64,000 nucleotides of DNA from Euphorbia lathyris. Lineage: Eukaryota > Streptophyta > Magnoliopsida > Malpighiales > Euphorbiaceae. The position numbers and the translations under genes were made by a program. Numbering within the stretch: the stretch's first letter is position 1; every line of letters begins with the position of its first letter. The stretch is from contig NC_088917.1 in assembly GCF_963576675.1 (NCBI RefSeq), positions 33,572,501 through 33,636,500 of the forward strand, in the 5' to 3' direction. Positions 1 through 11,985 of the stretch are shown piece by piece. The notes below the pieces were generated by a model. The model did not search any database. It had not been told where the DNA came from and saw only the letters and a list, made by a program, of their open reading frames with translations.

Positions 1-744
1 AGTAAAACATTTATTTGGAATTGAAAGTAGTAATTAGAGATAAAAATGTTCTTAAAAAAAGATGGAATAATAAACTAATTAAAATCAGGTTTTTCAAAAT
101 TAGTTTTTTGGATCCAATAAGTTGTTTTAAATCTCTCTTCACCGAATATTGAGATTTGACTAGTAAAAACCTCTCATTTTACTTCAAAAAAATTCTTTAC
201 CAAGCATGGTCTTTAAGTAGGATTAATAGAGTTATATCATAATAAATGAACCTCGCTGATTTTTATTTGTATACCATGTCATCATTTGTTAATAACAAAT
301 AGATGTTATCTAATGTTCTTTTTCTTTTTTATTTTAATAACGTTATAGCTATTTAGTTCCTATTTTGATTAATTTATTTACAGTAGTTGTTGTTGTTGAT
401 AGCTAATCAGGAATGTTCACACCAAATGAATTTGGTCATTTACCGTTAGATCTACGCTTATTAAATCTAAGCTGTAGGATGCTTTGAATCTTCACCTTAG
501 GATTCTAATAAGGCTAGATATAACGGTGAATGATTTGGTCATTAAGGTGCATGTGATCAAAATCGGAGCTAATATATAGCTATTTCGATGCCGCTAGAAC
601 TCCTCACAGAATGAGGTCATAATTCTGGTTGAAATGACAAGGATAACGCTGAATGAAAAAAAAGCTTCCGAAGTAATTTTAGGGAAAAGCTATTGATTAT
701 TTGGATTGACTCCTAAATTTATGAAATGTCTCATTAGTTATAAC
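1..744. other. AT-rich DNA without a recognisable gene
   Basis: No reading frame with protein-like composition is visible on either strand. The stretch is AT-rich with a short TTG microsatellite near 385-400. I see nothing else that can be supported. Confidence 0.6.
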
Positions 745-920
745 GTCCGTAAAATTATTTATATAAATATTAATTATTTGCATGGATCATAATGTTTTAT
801 TAATTTTGATATAAAATAAATAATAATTGAATTCCAAGAGATAATTATATTATTTATTTATTAACTTCATATACATTAAAGTGTGTTTATGGTAGTCGTT
901 TAAGAATTTTGAAAAGTTAC
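745..920 (+). repeat. Dispersed AT-rich repeat, copy A
   Basis: This block matches 7960-8170 base for base over long stretches, for example around ATTATTTGCATG, the TTTTATTAATTTT run and CTTCATATACATTAAA. It has no coding potential. Copy B lies beside the Helitron, so the pair brackets the satellite, the LRR fragment and the first MITE. Either an unclassified transposon end or a local segmental duplication would explain it. Confidence 0.6.
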
Positions 921-1248
921 TTAAGAATTTCAAAAATTAAGTTTTTAAAATAATAATAAAGGTAATAAAATAAACTGTCAAAACTTAATTAAATTCTCAT
1001 AGACAATAAACATATTTTTAAGAAATTTACATTGTTATATCTGTTATGCTGATTAAGATGCTATATAGGATTGGGTGCCCACTATCCTCACTTCCTTTAA
1101 AAACAAAGTAGGATTACTTTATTTCAATAACGAATAGTATTGCGACACGTGTCAAATTAATTTAAAATAAAATAAATTATATTAAAAGTTGACCTGTTAT
1201 TACATGTTACCACTACATAGGGAAAATTAAAGTTACACAAGATAGAAT

Positions 1249-3869
1249 ATAATTCTATCCACCAAACCACTTTACGGAAATTGTCACTACTTTACGGAAA
1301 ATCTATAAAACCTTTACAAATTTCCGTAACATTTGTATAATTTTACGTAAATTAATTATTTTTTGTTAAATTATTAATAAAAAATAATTTTAATTCTATC
1401 CACCAAACCACTTTACGAAAATTGACACTACTTTACGGAAAATCTATAAAACCTTTACAAATTTCCGTAATATTTGCACAATTTAACGTAAATTAATTAT
1501 TTTTGGTAAATTATTAATAAAAAATAATTGTAATTCTATCCACCGTACCACTTTACAGAAATTGACACTACATTACGGAAAATCTATAAAACCTTTATAA
1601 TTTCCGTAACATTTGTATAATTTTACGTAAATTAATTATTTTTTATTAAATTATTAATAAAAAATCATTTTAATTCTATCCACCAAACAACTTTACGAAA
1701 ATTGACACTACTTTACGAAAAATATATAAAACCTTTACAAATTTCCGTAATATTTGTACAATTTAACGTAAATTAATTATTTTCGGTAAATTATTAATAA
1801 AAAAATTATTTTAATTCTATCCACCAAACCACTTTACGTAAATTGACACTACTTTACGAAAAATCTATAAAACCTTTACAAATTTTCGTAACATTTGTAT
1901 AATTTTACGTAAATTAATTATTTTTTATTAAATTATTAATAAAAAATAATTTTAATTCTATCCACCAAACCACTTTACGAAAATTGACACTACTTTACGG
2001 AAAATCTATAAAACCTTTACAAATTTTCGTAATATTTGTACAATTTAACGTAAATTAATTATTTTCAGTAAATTATTAATAAAAAATAATTTTAATTTTA
2101 TCCAACAAATCACTTTACGTAAATTGACAATACTTTACGTAACATCCATAAAACCCTTTACAAATTGTCGTAATATTTGTAGAATTTTACGTAAAGTAAT
2201 TATTTTCTGTTAAATTATTGATAAAAAATAATTTTAATTCTATCCAAGAAATCACTTTACGTAAATTGACACTACTTTACGTAAAATCCATAAAACCTTT
2301 ACAAATTTTCGTAATATTTTACAATTTTACGTAAAGTAATTAATTTTTGTTAAATTATTGATGAAAAATATTTTAATTCTATCCACCAAATCACTTTACG
2401 TAAATTCACACTACTTTACGTAAAATCCATAAAACCTTTATAAATTTTCGTAACATTTGAACAATTTTACGTAAAGTAATTATTTTTTGTTAAATTATTA
2501 ATAAAAAAATAATTTTAATTCTATCCACCAAATCAATTTACATAAATTGACACTAGTTTACGTAAAATCCATAAGACCTTTAAAAATTTCCGTAATATTT
2601 GTACAATTTTACGTAAAGTAATTATTTTTTTGTTAAATTATTAATAAAAAATAATTTTAATTCTATCCACAAAATCACCTTACGTAAATTGACACTATTT
2701 TATGTAAAATTCGTAAAATCTTTACAAATTTCTGTAACATTTGTACAATTTTACGTAAAGTAATTATTTTTTAATTAAATTATTAATAAAAAATAATTTT
2801 ATTTCTATCCACCAAATCACTTTACATAAATTGACACTAGTTCATGTAAAATCCATAAAACCCTTACAAATTTCCGTAACATTTGTACAATTTTAGGTAA
2901 AGTAATTATTATTTTTTATTAAATTGTTAATAAAAAATAATTTTAATTCTATCCACCAAACTACTTTAAGTAAATTGATACTGCTTTACGCAAAATCCAT
3001 AAAACCTTTATAAATTTTCGTAACATTTGTACAATTTTACGTAAAGTAATTATTTTTGTTAAATTATTAATAAGAAAATATTTTTAATTCTATCCACCAA
3101 ATCACCTTACGTAAATTGACACTACTTTATGTAAAATCTGTATAACCTTTACAAAATTTCGTAACATTTGTATAATTTACGTAAAGTAATTTTTTTTGTT
3201 AAATTATTAATAAAAAGTAATTTTAATTCTATCTACCAAACCACTTTACGTAAAATCTAGAGAACCTTTACAAATTTTTGTAACATTTATACAATTTTAC
3301 GTAAAATAATTATTTTTAATAAAATATATGAATAAAAAATAATTTTAATTCTATTCACCAAACTACTTTAAATAAATTAACACTACTTTACGTAAAATCC
3401 ATAAAACCTTTACAAATTTCCGTAACATTTGTACAATTTTTCGTAAAGTAATTAATATTATTAAATTATTAATAAAAAATAATTTTAATTCTATCCACCA
3501 AATCACCCTACGTTTTACGTAAAATCCATAAAACTTTTACAAATTTCCATAACATTTGTATAATTTTACGTAATATAATTATTTTTTGTTAAATTATTAA
3601 TAAACAAATAATTTTAATTCTATCCACCAAACCACTTTACGTAAAATCCATAAAACCTTTACAAATCTCCATAACATTTGTACAATTGTACGTAAAGTAA
3701 TTATTTTTCAGTAAAATATTCATAAAAAATAATTTTAATTCTATCCACCAAACCACTTTAAGTAAATTAATACTACTTTACGTAAAATCTATAAAACTTT
3801 TACAATTTTTTGTAACGTACGTAAAATCTCCATAACATTTGTAACAAAAAAAAAATCTAATTTTACGTA
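1249..3869 (+). repeat. Satellite array, about 19 units of ~141 bp
   Basis: The landmark TTCTATCCACC recurs at about 1253, 1394, 1534, 1674, 1815 and 1956, and continues with similar spacing to about 3735. Each unit holds several TTTACGTAAA-like palindromes, a CCTTTACAAATTT block and a TTATTAATAAAAAATAATTTT tail. The first six units alternate between two subtypes: TATAATTTTACG in units 1, 3 and 5, and ACAATTTAACG in units 2, 4 and 6. From about 2094 most units carry a third subtype with ACGTAAAGTAATTA. Later units are shorter, with deletions near 3235 and 3500. No ORF is present. Confidence 0.93.
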
Positions 3870-5260
3870 AATTATGTCTAACAGTAGAAAATTTGCTTAA
3901 AGTTAAAAGTTTTTACGTAAACCTTACTTTTTTGTGAAGTTCAAGGTTTATTTTTATGTAGAAACTTTACGTAAATTATGTCTCACTTATAAATTCAAGA
4001 GCCATGTAAAAACCAATCCTCTTCCCAAAATGTTGCTTCCGTCCATATGTACAATTACGGTCTTCGGTTCAATTTATACATTAACTTGTTCATTGATTCT
4101 GCTCATATTGGCCATTTTACATACTAACAACAACAATTAATCACAACTTTCCATCAAACACTAAACAATAAACAACAAACATCAAAGAACAACAACTGAA
4201 CCCAAACAGAACCTTAGTTTATAGAATAAAAATATGCAATTAGATCCAAATAGTTAAAATGGCAAATGTAACATTTCCCTTAAAGCTTTTCTAATATAGT
4301 TTGAAAGACAAATCTGACGTAATATCTGAGTGTTGGGTCATCCATTGCTTCCCGTCTTATAGTCGAAACTGCAGTTAGAGAAGTGAAATAGGAATTACAT
4401 CAGCTGATATTTCATAAATCCCCAATTTAAAAACCATAAATGATCACTTAAATCAATTAGACTTAGTTAAATTAACAAACCTCAATTCAAAATGAGTTAG
4501 CCGAATCCAAGACAGATCAACTGGTTTACATGAGTGATTTCTGTGGCTTCGAGCTTAAGCTTGAGCTTGTGGTGGACATTGATAAGCATTGATGCGCACT
4601 AGAATTTGAAGCCAAACGGAATTAGGAGACTATACATGACTCATGAGTGAACTAAGTTACTGATAAAGACTCTAGACCAAAAGTAAAAAGGGATACAGTT
4701 GAGTAGAAAACTCAAGGAAACAAGAAAGCAGAATTAGTAAAACCAAATGCTAATAGCATTTTACAGTGTGCTTGTATTTCAAACCATAAAAAGTCAATAA
4801 CATGAACCTACTTTAGGAAGAAACTGTAAAATCAGATATACATAGCAATTGCAATTGCTGAAAGGAAGAGCTATGAAATTAAAGCATGCAAGTGTCGATC
4901 AAAGAAATGAGATTTAAAAAGCAATATTTGGTGCCAATAACTTTATCAAGGTTAATCAAATGTAGAAAAAGGTATATATATGTATATATATATATAAGTT
5001 TGATTATTACATGAAAGGAAAATGAAAAGTAGCAGGCTATTTAGAGCATCTGTAGTCATACTTGTACTATTGTACATGTACAAATAGAAAAATTTGAGAG
5101 ACATTCCCATGAAAGGGCTGATTGTAAGACCAGCTTCTTAAAATTGACAATGTCTGAAGTTGTACGTATCCTAGAAGGTAATAAGACATCATCTTAAAAC
5201 ATTGAAAAGGGACAGCTATGGAGGAGGCCATGATCATAACCCAAAACCATCCAGGTCTGG
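3870..5260. other. Non-coding stretch after the satellite
   Basis: A few decayed ACGTAAA motifs persist to about 3980, so the satellite fades out rather than ending sharply. A TA dinucleotide tract lies at about 4973-4996. I see no supportable gene. If the exon at 5261-5374 is real, part of this stretch could be its 3' untranslated region on the minus strand. Confidence 0.45.
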
Positions 5261-5374
5261 TCATGTTTCCTCCTCTGCATCTACTAGTGATTCATAAAGC
5301 ATACTCTCAGATGTAACTATTATATCCGAACCCAGGTTTCCATGCGCATAATTATCTTCAATTAAAGCATGATC
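5261..5374 (-). CDS. Possible terminal exon of an unrecognised gene
   Basis: On the minus strand an AG acceptor at 5375-5376 is followed by 37 codons and a TGA at 5261-5263. The peptide is acidic and polar, begins DHALIEDNYAHG and ends LYESLVDAEEET, which looks protein-like for AT-rich DNA. A minus-strand ATG near 6000 opens a short METGMRNFGHFSQS peptide ending at a GT donor, which could be the matching first exon. I cannot link the two through intermediate exons and recognise no family. It may equally be a chance frame or a pseudogene. Confidence 0.25.
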   Translation of the reverse strand, partial: DHALIEDNYAHGNLGSDIIVTSESMLYESLVDAEEET

Positions 5375-6118
5375 CTTCATATCATATATGCTCACAATCT
5401 ATTAACAATTGTTGAAAGCAAAAGTCCCACTGGTTCTGAATCGACTGATAATAGACACATAGGAGGAAAGAGTAAGAATGTTAATGTCATTGAATACTTG
5501 TATGAAGGCATATATTACAGAGGCAAAGACATAGTAAAATAAGAAAAAATCAGGCACTACAAGCAAATGAAAACTATTAAGCAAAGTCTCATTATGAAAC
5601 TTCACTTTAAAACTTAAAAGCAAGGCCTAGTTATCTAATTATTTAAGGAATTCTTACAAATTAACAAAGGGGGACAAACCAACGAGGTTACTAGCAGCAA
5701 GGAACCGAGACAAAGGGAGAGAGCAGCAAAAAGAGGATAAAAAAACAGGGTCTGGAACATGGAATTTAAGAAATTAAGATAACCCAGAAATAAACCCAAA
5801 CCAGAAATTAACAAAATTCAAGTGATAACAACTAAGTTGGTGTGATGGTTGACGTCCATGGCGGATGACCATCGAGAAGTGGTTAATATTCAGATAATCA
5901 GATCTTCTCATGTGTTCAATACCGCAACTCACAAGTCAAAAATCAGGGAGAGAGAGAAATAACCTGATTGTGAAAAATGGCCAAAATTTCTCATTCCTGT
6001 TTCCATACTGGGATTATAGCACTTAGCAGACGAAGATTCTGTTGAATGATATGACTAGAGAAGGTAGAGAAGGAAAAATCATAGAAGTTCTCCGCATGAG
6101 CAGGTCGGAAAGTCGACG
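5375..6118. other. No confident gene
   Basis: AT-rich with purine-rich runs. The only coding hint is the short minus-strand METGMRNFGHFSQS peptide near 5950-6000, mentioned with the exon at 5261. Nothing else stands out. Confidence 0.4.
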
Positions 6119-6676
6119 TTGATCGATCAATTAGGCGTTGAGCTGTTTAGCAACTCGTTGTCTGGTTCTTTACCTGTTGGATTTTCAAATTTGACGACAC
6201 TGAGGAGATTTGATGCCTCCATGAATGAGTTAACCGGAACGATTCCGTATGATTTGTGCGAGTTGGAGCTTGAATCGCTGAATTTATACGATAACAGACT
6301 TGAAGGAAGTTTACCAGAGAGTCTTTCTAAGTCTCCCAATTTATACGAGCTCAAGTTATTCAACAATAAACTCACCGGTAAATTACCGATTCAATTGGGT
6401 TTGAACTCGCCTTTGAAGTGCTTAGATGTGTCCTACAATGGATTTTTCGGCAAAACACCGACGAATTTGTGTGCAAATGGAGAATTAGAAGACCCGATTG
6501 AAGATGAAGGGTATCAAGGGATTTCCGGAGGTGAATGGTGGGCGATTGGGATTAACATAGTCACGACCCAATTTGGTTATCCCTTGATTGCGAGAAGAAC
6601 GGAGCAAGGGGCTGAGAAGACGTGGAGGAATGAGAAAGAGAAAGAGGGAACCGGGAGAGTAAGTAATAGTAAGTAG
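6119..6676 (+). pseudogene. LRR receptor kinase ectodomain fragment (HAESA-like)
   Basis: An open frame of 185 codons contains about four plant extracellular leucine-rich repeats in its first ~120 residues, with the usual L..L.L..N.L.G.(I/L)P spacing. Phrases such as LTGTIPYDLCELELESLNL and LFNNKLTGKLPIQLGL resemble the HAESA/HSL1 group of subfamily XI receptor kinases. Such kinases are about 950-1000 residues, with a signal peptide, about 20 repeats, a membrane span and a kinase domain. None of those other parts is present here. After NLCANGELED the frame runs into unrelated acidic and basic residues. I read it as a captured or deletion-derived gene fragment, with no sign of a functional start. 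Confidence 0.65.
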
Positions 6677-6947
6677 CCTGTTACAACGTAACCATACTTT
6701 GCTATAATCAACGTAATGATAGCCGGCACCGTGTTATATTAACCTATTTATTTTAATATAATTATATTAGAGGATTTATTGAAAGAGAATTACATATATA
6801 AATTTGGGCATTCTTTTCCTTTATATAGTTATTTTTTCTTTCTTTTAATCATTAAATTAAAAACTATTAAAGAATTTTTTTGTTATATAAATTCAATTGC
6901 GGATGTCAGTGGAATAATGAGTATTATTGTTCTGTTTTAGTTTTTAT
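6677..6947. other. AT-rich spacer
   Basis: No gene or repeat is recognised. The last eight bases (GTTTTTAT, 6940-6947) are the left target-site duplication of the adjacent MITE. Confidence 0.5.
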
Positions 6948-7775
6948 CAATGTTATCAGAACCGGATCGGACATCAAACCGAATTGATAACTGGATCACT
7001 TGGTCGGACCGGATAGTTCGGATTGGTTGAACCGGACGACGTAATAAATAAATAAATAATATTTATATATATTAAATATATATAATTAATTTAAAAATAT
7101 TGTTATACATTGTATATATCCAAAATAAATTATAAACAACTTTTGGTTTGTTATTTTTTTGTTAATTTAAGTCTTAAATATATGATGAATAAATTAAATT
7201 CAGAATAAATTGAAATATATCAACGTATTCTATGCAATTGATTAACCTTCGGGTTAGGGGCGCAATCGTACGACGTGGACGACGCGAATGCCGTGCCAAA
7301 AATAGATTTAATTCTAGCTCGCCCATTGTGTTAATTTTAGTTTTTTTTCCAGCCCTCAATTTATAATTTCATTGTCTTACTTTTAATTTCATTTGTTTAG
7401 TTTTTTTTTCCAGCCCTGCCCATTAAAATTTCTGTTCATATTTCAAGACCGCCCATTCAATTCCCACCCCGCCCATTAAAATTTCTGTTCAAATTTCAAG
7501 ACCGCCCATTCAATTCCCACCTCGCCCATTAAAATTCTGTTCAAATTTCAAGACCGCCCGCCTACAAATTACACAGTCCGCCCCGCGTTTTTCTTTTGCT
7601 TCTACTGACCCGGGGTCACACCGGTTTCCGGATCAACCGCCGGGTCCCAGGCCAACCCCGGGTCACTCCGGTTATTTCACTGCTGAAATAACCGGACAGG
7701 CTCGGACCGGCTTCCTAACCGGTTCTCGGTTTGACCGGTCAGACCGGCCGGTCCGGTCCGAGCCTGATAACATTG
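6948..7775. mobile_element. hAT-like non-autonomous element, copy 1 (828 bp)
   Basis: The ends are inverted copies of CAATGTTATCAG followed by a CGG-rich stretch (ACCGGATCGG at left; GGACCGGACCGG in the complement of the right end). The element is bracketed by the 8-bp direct repeat GTTTTTAT (6940-6947 and 7776-7783). An 8-bp duplication fits hAT elements, although some MULEs also make 8-9 bp. No transposase is encoded. The interior holds an AT-rich core and short tandem repeats of GACCGCCCATTCAATTCCC type at about 7420-7560. A related copy lies at 40952-41549. Confidence 0.85.
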
Positions 7776-7959
7776 GTTTTTATCATAAATTTTATCCTTT
7801 GAAATTTGGGTTTTGGGAATAGAGACATTTTATAAATAGAAAACCAATACGTTTTTAACTATCCAACTATTTTGTTCCAATTATATTGATATCCTCTTCG
7901 ATATTTCTGATATATAAATTTTGAGGACAGAATTTCTTTTTATAGGGAAGAACTATAAC

Positions 7960-8270
7960 GCTCGTATAATTATTCATATAGATATTAATTATTTGCATGT
8001 ATCATAATGTTTTATTAATTTTAGTATAAAATAAATAATAATTTAATTCTGAGATAAAAATAATTATATTATTTATTTATTTATTAAAAAAAACTTAACT
8101 TCATATACATTAAAATATGTTTATTGGTACAGTGGTTTAAGAATTTGAAAAAATTACTTAGGAATTTATTAAATGTATTTATGGTACAGTGGTTTAAAAA
8201 TTTGAAAGGTTATAATAGATGTATTTATGGTATAGTGGTTTAAGAATTTGAAAGGTTGCTTAAAAATCTA
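7960..8270 (+). repeat. Dispersed AT-rich repeat, copy B, with internal triplication
   Basis: Homologous to 745-920. In this copy the phrase GTTTATGGTACAGTGGTTTAAG-like, about 40 bp with AAAGGTT, is repeated three times between about 8120 and 8260. The Helitron begins immediately to the right. Confidence 0.6.
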
Positions 8271-8637
8271 TATCTATACTATATATAATTACGGAAGCAA
8301 AGAGAAATGAGAAAAAGTGTTTTAGAGGTCTTTTTGATGAGTTGTCAATGTAGTAAAAAATCAGATTAAAAATATTTAATTAATTAAAAATAACAAATTT
8401 ATATTTATAATATATTAAATAATTACAAGCCTATTAATTAAAATAATAAAAGAAAGCAAGAGTTACGGGAAGATGAAAAAACACAAAGCAAAGGAAATCC
8501 AAAAGTCACAAATAAACTTTTATATAAAGCATGATAGATAGTATATATTCCACCATTATATTCATTGGTCACGATAGATAGTATTATATTTCTGAAGGTA
8601 AATATTCGATTTTTTCATACGTTGTAGTTATTTTGTT

Positions 8638-9490
8638 CTCAAATATGTTGTTGTTTTATTTTTATTAAACAATAGTTGTTATAGTTTCATCTTTCAGATT
8701 CATTTCTGTTGTTACCCAGGTTCTATACCTCTCGCTATCTTATCCATGTTTTCTTTTTTATTTGTCTTTTTTTTTCAAACTGATAGCTTCAATTGAAAAA
8801 ATCCGACAGAAATAGAAGATGCATGAACAACTAAAACCGGAAAACACAAAAGTGTCAAAAATTACAAGAAATTCTTATGTTTCTCAAGGTAATTATTCGA
8901 TTTTTTTTCCTATGTTGTGGTTATTTTTGTTCTCAATTGTGTTGTTGTTTTCTTTTTATTAAACAATAGTTGTTATAGTTTCATTTTTCAGAGATGAAAT
9001 TCCATTTCTGTCGTTACCCAGGTTCCATACCTCTCGCTACCTTATCCATGTTTTCTTTTTTATTTGTCTTTTTTTTTTCAAAATGACTAAAATAAAGATA
9101 TTGTAAATTTGTATTCTTTTTTAGTATATGTTGCTAGGTGTTATCGTTTCGATTGCTAACTCTTAACTAAAATTTAGATTTTCGGCTTTATATGAACTCA
9201 ATTTTTGGTTTTCTCAATTGTGCTGTTGTTTTATTTTTATTAAACAATTGTTGTTATATAGTTTCATCTTTCAGATATGAAATTCCATTTCTGTCGTTAT
9301 CCAGATTCCATACCTCTTGCTACCTTATCCATGTTTTCTTTTTTATTTATTTATTTTTCAAAATGACTAAAATAAAGATTTTGTATATTTGCATTCTTTT
9401 TTAGTATATGTTCCTAGGTGTTATCATTTTGATTGTTAACTCTAACTAAAATTTAGATTTTCGGCTTTTTATAAACTCAATTTTTAGTTT
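8638..9490 (+). repeat. Three tandem ~285-bp units inside the Helitron
   Basis: Units begin near 8638, 8930 and 9213, each with TCTCAA(T)TGTG.TGTTGTTTT followed by a TTTATTAAACAAT block, then CCATTTCTGTCGTTA and CTTATCCATGTTTTC. Units 2 and 3 are closest and also share the downstream AAAATGACTAAAATAAAGAT block and GATTTTCGGCTTT. No protein is encoded. Unequal exchange or replication slippage during rolling-circle transposition could produce this. Confidence 0.75.
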
Positions 9491-10455
9491 TAATTGAAGT
9501 TAGATTAATTTTTCTAATTCGGAACATGTTGAAATCCACTCATTTTTTTAGTTTGAGTTTAGCTAATTGATATGGATTGTATTTTTTATTTTTATGCATT
9601 TTAGTACAAATAGATATAAAGTTTCACACGATAGTTGTTCATTGAAGTTTGAGACATATTAAATAAAATATTAAAGAGATATTGGAATATTATACTTATA
9701 ATGAAGTTTATTTCAATATAAATTATGTTATATTATTATTATTATCAAGAAGTTGTTTTTTCCCAATTTTCTAGACAATGAGATTGTAAGCGTCTAATAC
9801 GCTTGATAAGATGTTTATTCTTGAAGAATGTGGATTATGCTAGATACGAATTCAAAATCAATGTAAATAAAAATAAATTTTGATGCTCAAAATCCTAAAA
9901 ATGTACATTAATTATGCATATTGAGATAATTGCTTTTGCAACATTTGCTTATATAATTTTTAACTATTATATTATGGTTCGTACAAAATTGTTAGTATTT
10001 CAAGAGTTTTTAACAAATGAAAATGAAATATGATCCTAGGACAAATTATTGAAAAATATTAATTAAGAAAATATTATTATTTGAATCTTTTCAAATTCTC
10101 AAATGTTGAGCATAATGATTCTAATTAACATAATTAATTTCACATATTAATTATAAAACGTTTTTTTGTACTGAGTGGTTACAATTGCGATTTAATTCTA
10201 TTTAACTAAAATTAATTTATGGACTTAATACTTCATTAAGAAAAAATAAAATGTTTAATCAATGGGCAAAAAATATTTTTACTCTCCTCTTTATACGCTT
10301 ATGTCTCGACATTCTCTCTTATTTTCAAAAAAAAAACCCAAGAGGAAGATGGTTCTCTCCTAATTATCTTTTTCGTCCCTTCATTTTTTTTCAATTCTTT
10401 TGTTTGTTTTTCTTACTTACAAATTCAAGAGTATATAATTATTAGAAAATATTAA

Positions 10456-11004
10456 GGGTAATTAATTTATTAGTCCCTATATTTTGACAAAACACACTGT
10501 TTAGTCCCTGTATTTTCAAAAACACATGGTAAGGTCCCTAACCTTTTTATCAATGAACTGTTTAGTCCTTCCGTCTGTTTGTTATATTTTTTTTACCGTT
10601 TATGACTTCAGAAATGACTAAATTACCCTTTACTATTTACCTTCAAACTTTAGAAGAGAAAGTCTAATTTAAAAGAAGCTATTTGTATGGAGAACAAGAA
10701 AAAGAAAAGACCCAATGCATACGAATTTGAACGATTAAGAAGAAAATCAAGAAGAAGAACATTCAAAGTTGATTTCATATGCATTAGAGTTTAAAGGAAA
10801 TGAAAAGAAAAACGCAAATCCAAATTGACTAACAAAATCTTCATGAGAGTCTAACGGCAGGGACTAAACAGTTCACCGAGAAAAATGTTAGGGACTAAAT
10901 AGTTCATTGAGAAAAAAGTTAGGGACTTTATCATGTGTTTTTGAAAATACAAGGACTAAACAGTGTATTTTGTCAAAATATAGGGACTAATAAATTAATT
11001 ACCC
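10456..11004. mobile_element. MULE-type MITE with 9-bp TSD (549 bp)
   Basis: Long terminal inverted repeats of at least ~110 bp start GGGTAATTAATTTATTAGTC and contain repeated TTTAGTCCCT phrases. They are flanked by the perfect 9-bp direct repeat AAATATTAA (10447-10455 and 11005-11013). The 9-bp duplication and long inverted repeats point to the Mutator superfamily. No transposase is present. It lies inside the Helitron and so inserted later. Confidence 0.88.
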
Positions 11005-11985
11005 AAATATTAATGAAGTCAAATAAGTGATATCTGCGAGTCTGGCTGATATTCTATAGAGTGAAAGAATGAAGAACAAATTGATCGAATGTCTTGATGA
11101 GATATTACGAGATGAAAATAGGAGCAATCATCATCTTAATCTGATTCAATTAGATATATTGGGTTATTGTAGTAGAATGAATAATTGAATTCGAATATTT
11201 GGTGATCATGAAATTCCATCAACCAAAATAATTATCATCAAGATGAATTTGTGACTAATTCTTACGAATTTTATTTTTTTATATGTAACATATTGAATTG
11301 ATAAAGTTTCTTCATATGCAACATTAGAAAAGTATTGATTGTAATAGTTTATAGAATAATATATTGATATTGCTTCCATTTTAACATAGATTGTAATTCT
11401 TTTGTATCATAGATATAATATTTAATTTTAATTGTAGTTTAATTCAATTTTTGTTTAACCTATATTGTAATTCTTTTGTATCGTAAATATTATATTTAAT
11501 TTTAATTATAGTTTAATTCAATTTTTGGTTTTTTTATTATATTCTAATATATTTTTTAATTAATCTGCTATTTTATTATTATTGTTTCACAGAATATTTG
11601 GAATATGAAAATGTATTAAAATTTCTAAAAAGTACAAATCAATGAATTTTATAAAAATAAATAAATCATTCATTTTTAGTTAAAATTCTATAAAAAAGTA
11701 GTCAATTATTTTTAAAATTAATTTAATTTGAATTATCATTAAAAAAATATATATTAATTTCAAATATACATAATATAAATTTGTTTCATAGCATGATATA
11801 AAATTATTTAAAAGTAAATATGTCAATTTATTTATTTATCTAAATTATAAAAGTTTCATACTCCGTGCATCGCACGGGTTTTTTACTAGTTCAATTATTA
11901 TTATACTAGTTAAAGTTTTAATTCCAAAATTACCGTAAACCTTATAAGCTCTCTCTCTATATATGAAGAATAGAAAAAAAATATA

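Larger units (their letters stand above)
8273..11889 (+). mobile_element. Non-autonomous Helitron (about 3.6 kb)
   Basis: The left end reads TCTATACTATATATAATTA, the typical plant Helitron 5' terminus beginning TC and preceded by A. The right end has a 6-bp GC-rich hairpin, CCGTGC-ATC-GCACGG (11863-11877), then GTTTTTTA and the terminal CTAG (11886-11889) followed by T. This fits insertion between A and T without target duplication. No Rep/helicase frame is visible, so it would depend on an autonomous partner. It holds a three-unit tandem repeat (8638-9490) and a later MULE-type MITE (10456-11004). Confidence 0.8.

Noticed and set aside
1249..3869. Possible centromeric array
   Set aside because: Only about 19 copies with decaying edges are present next to genes; satellite identity is clear but a centromeric role cannot be inferred from this.
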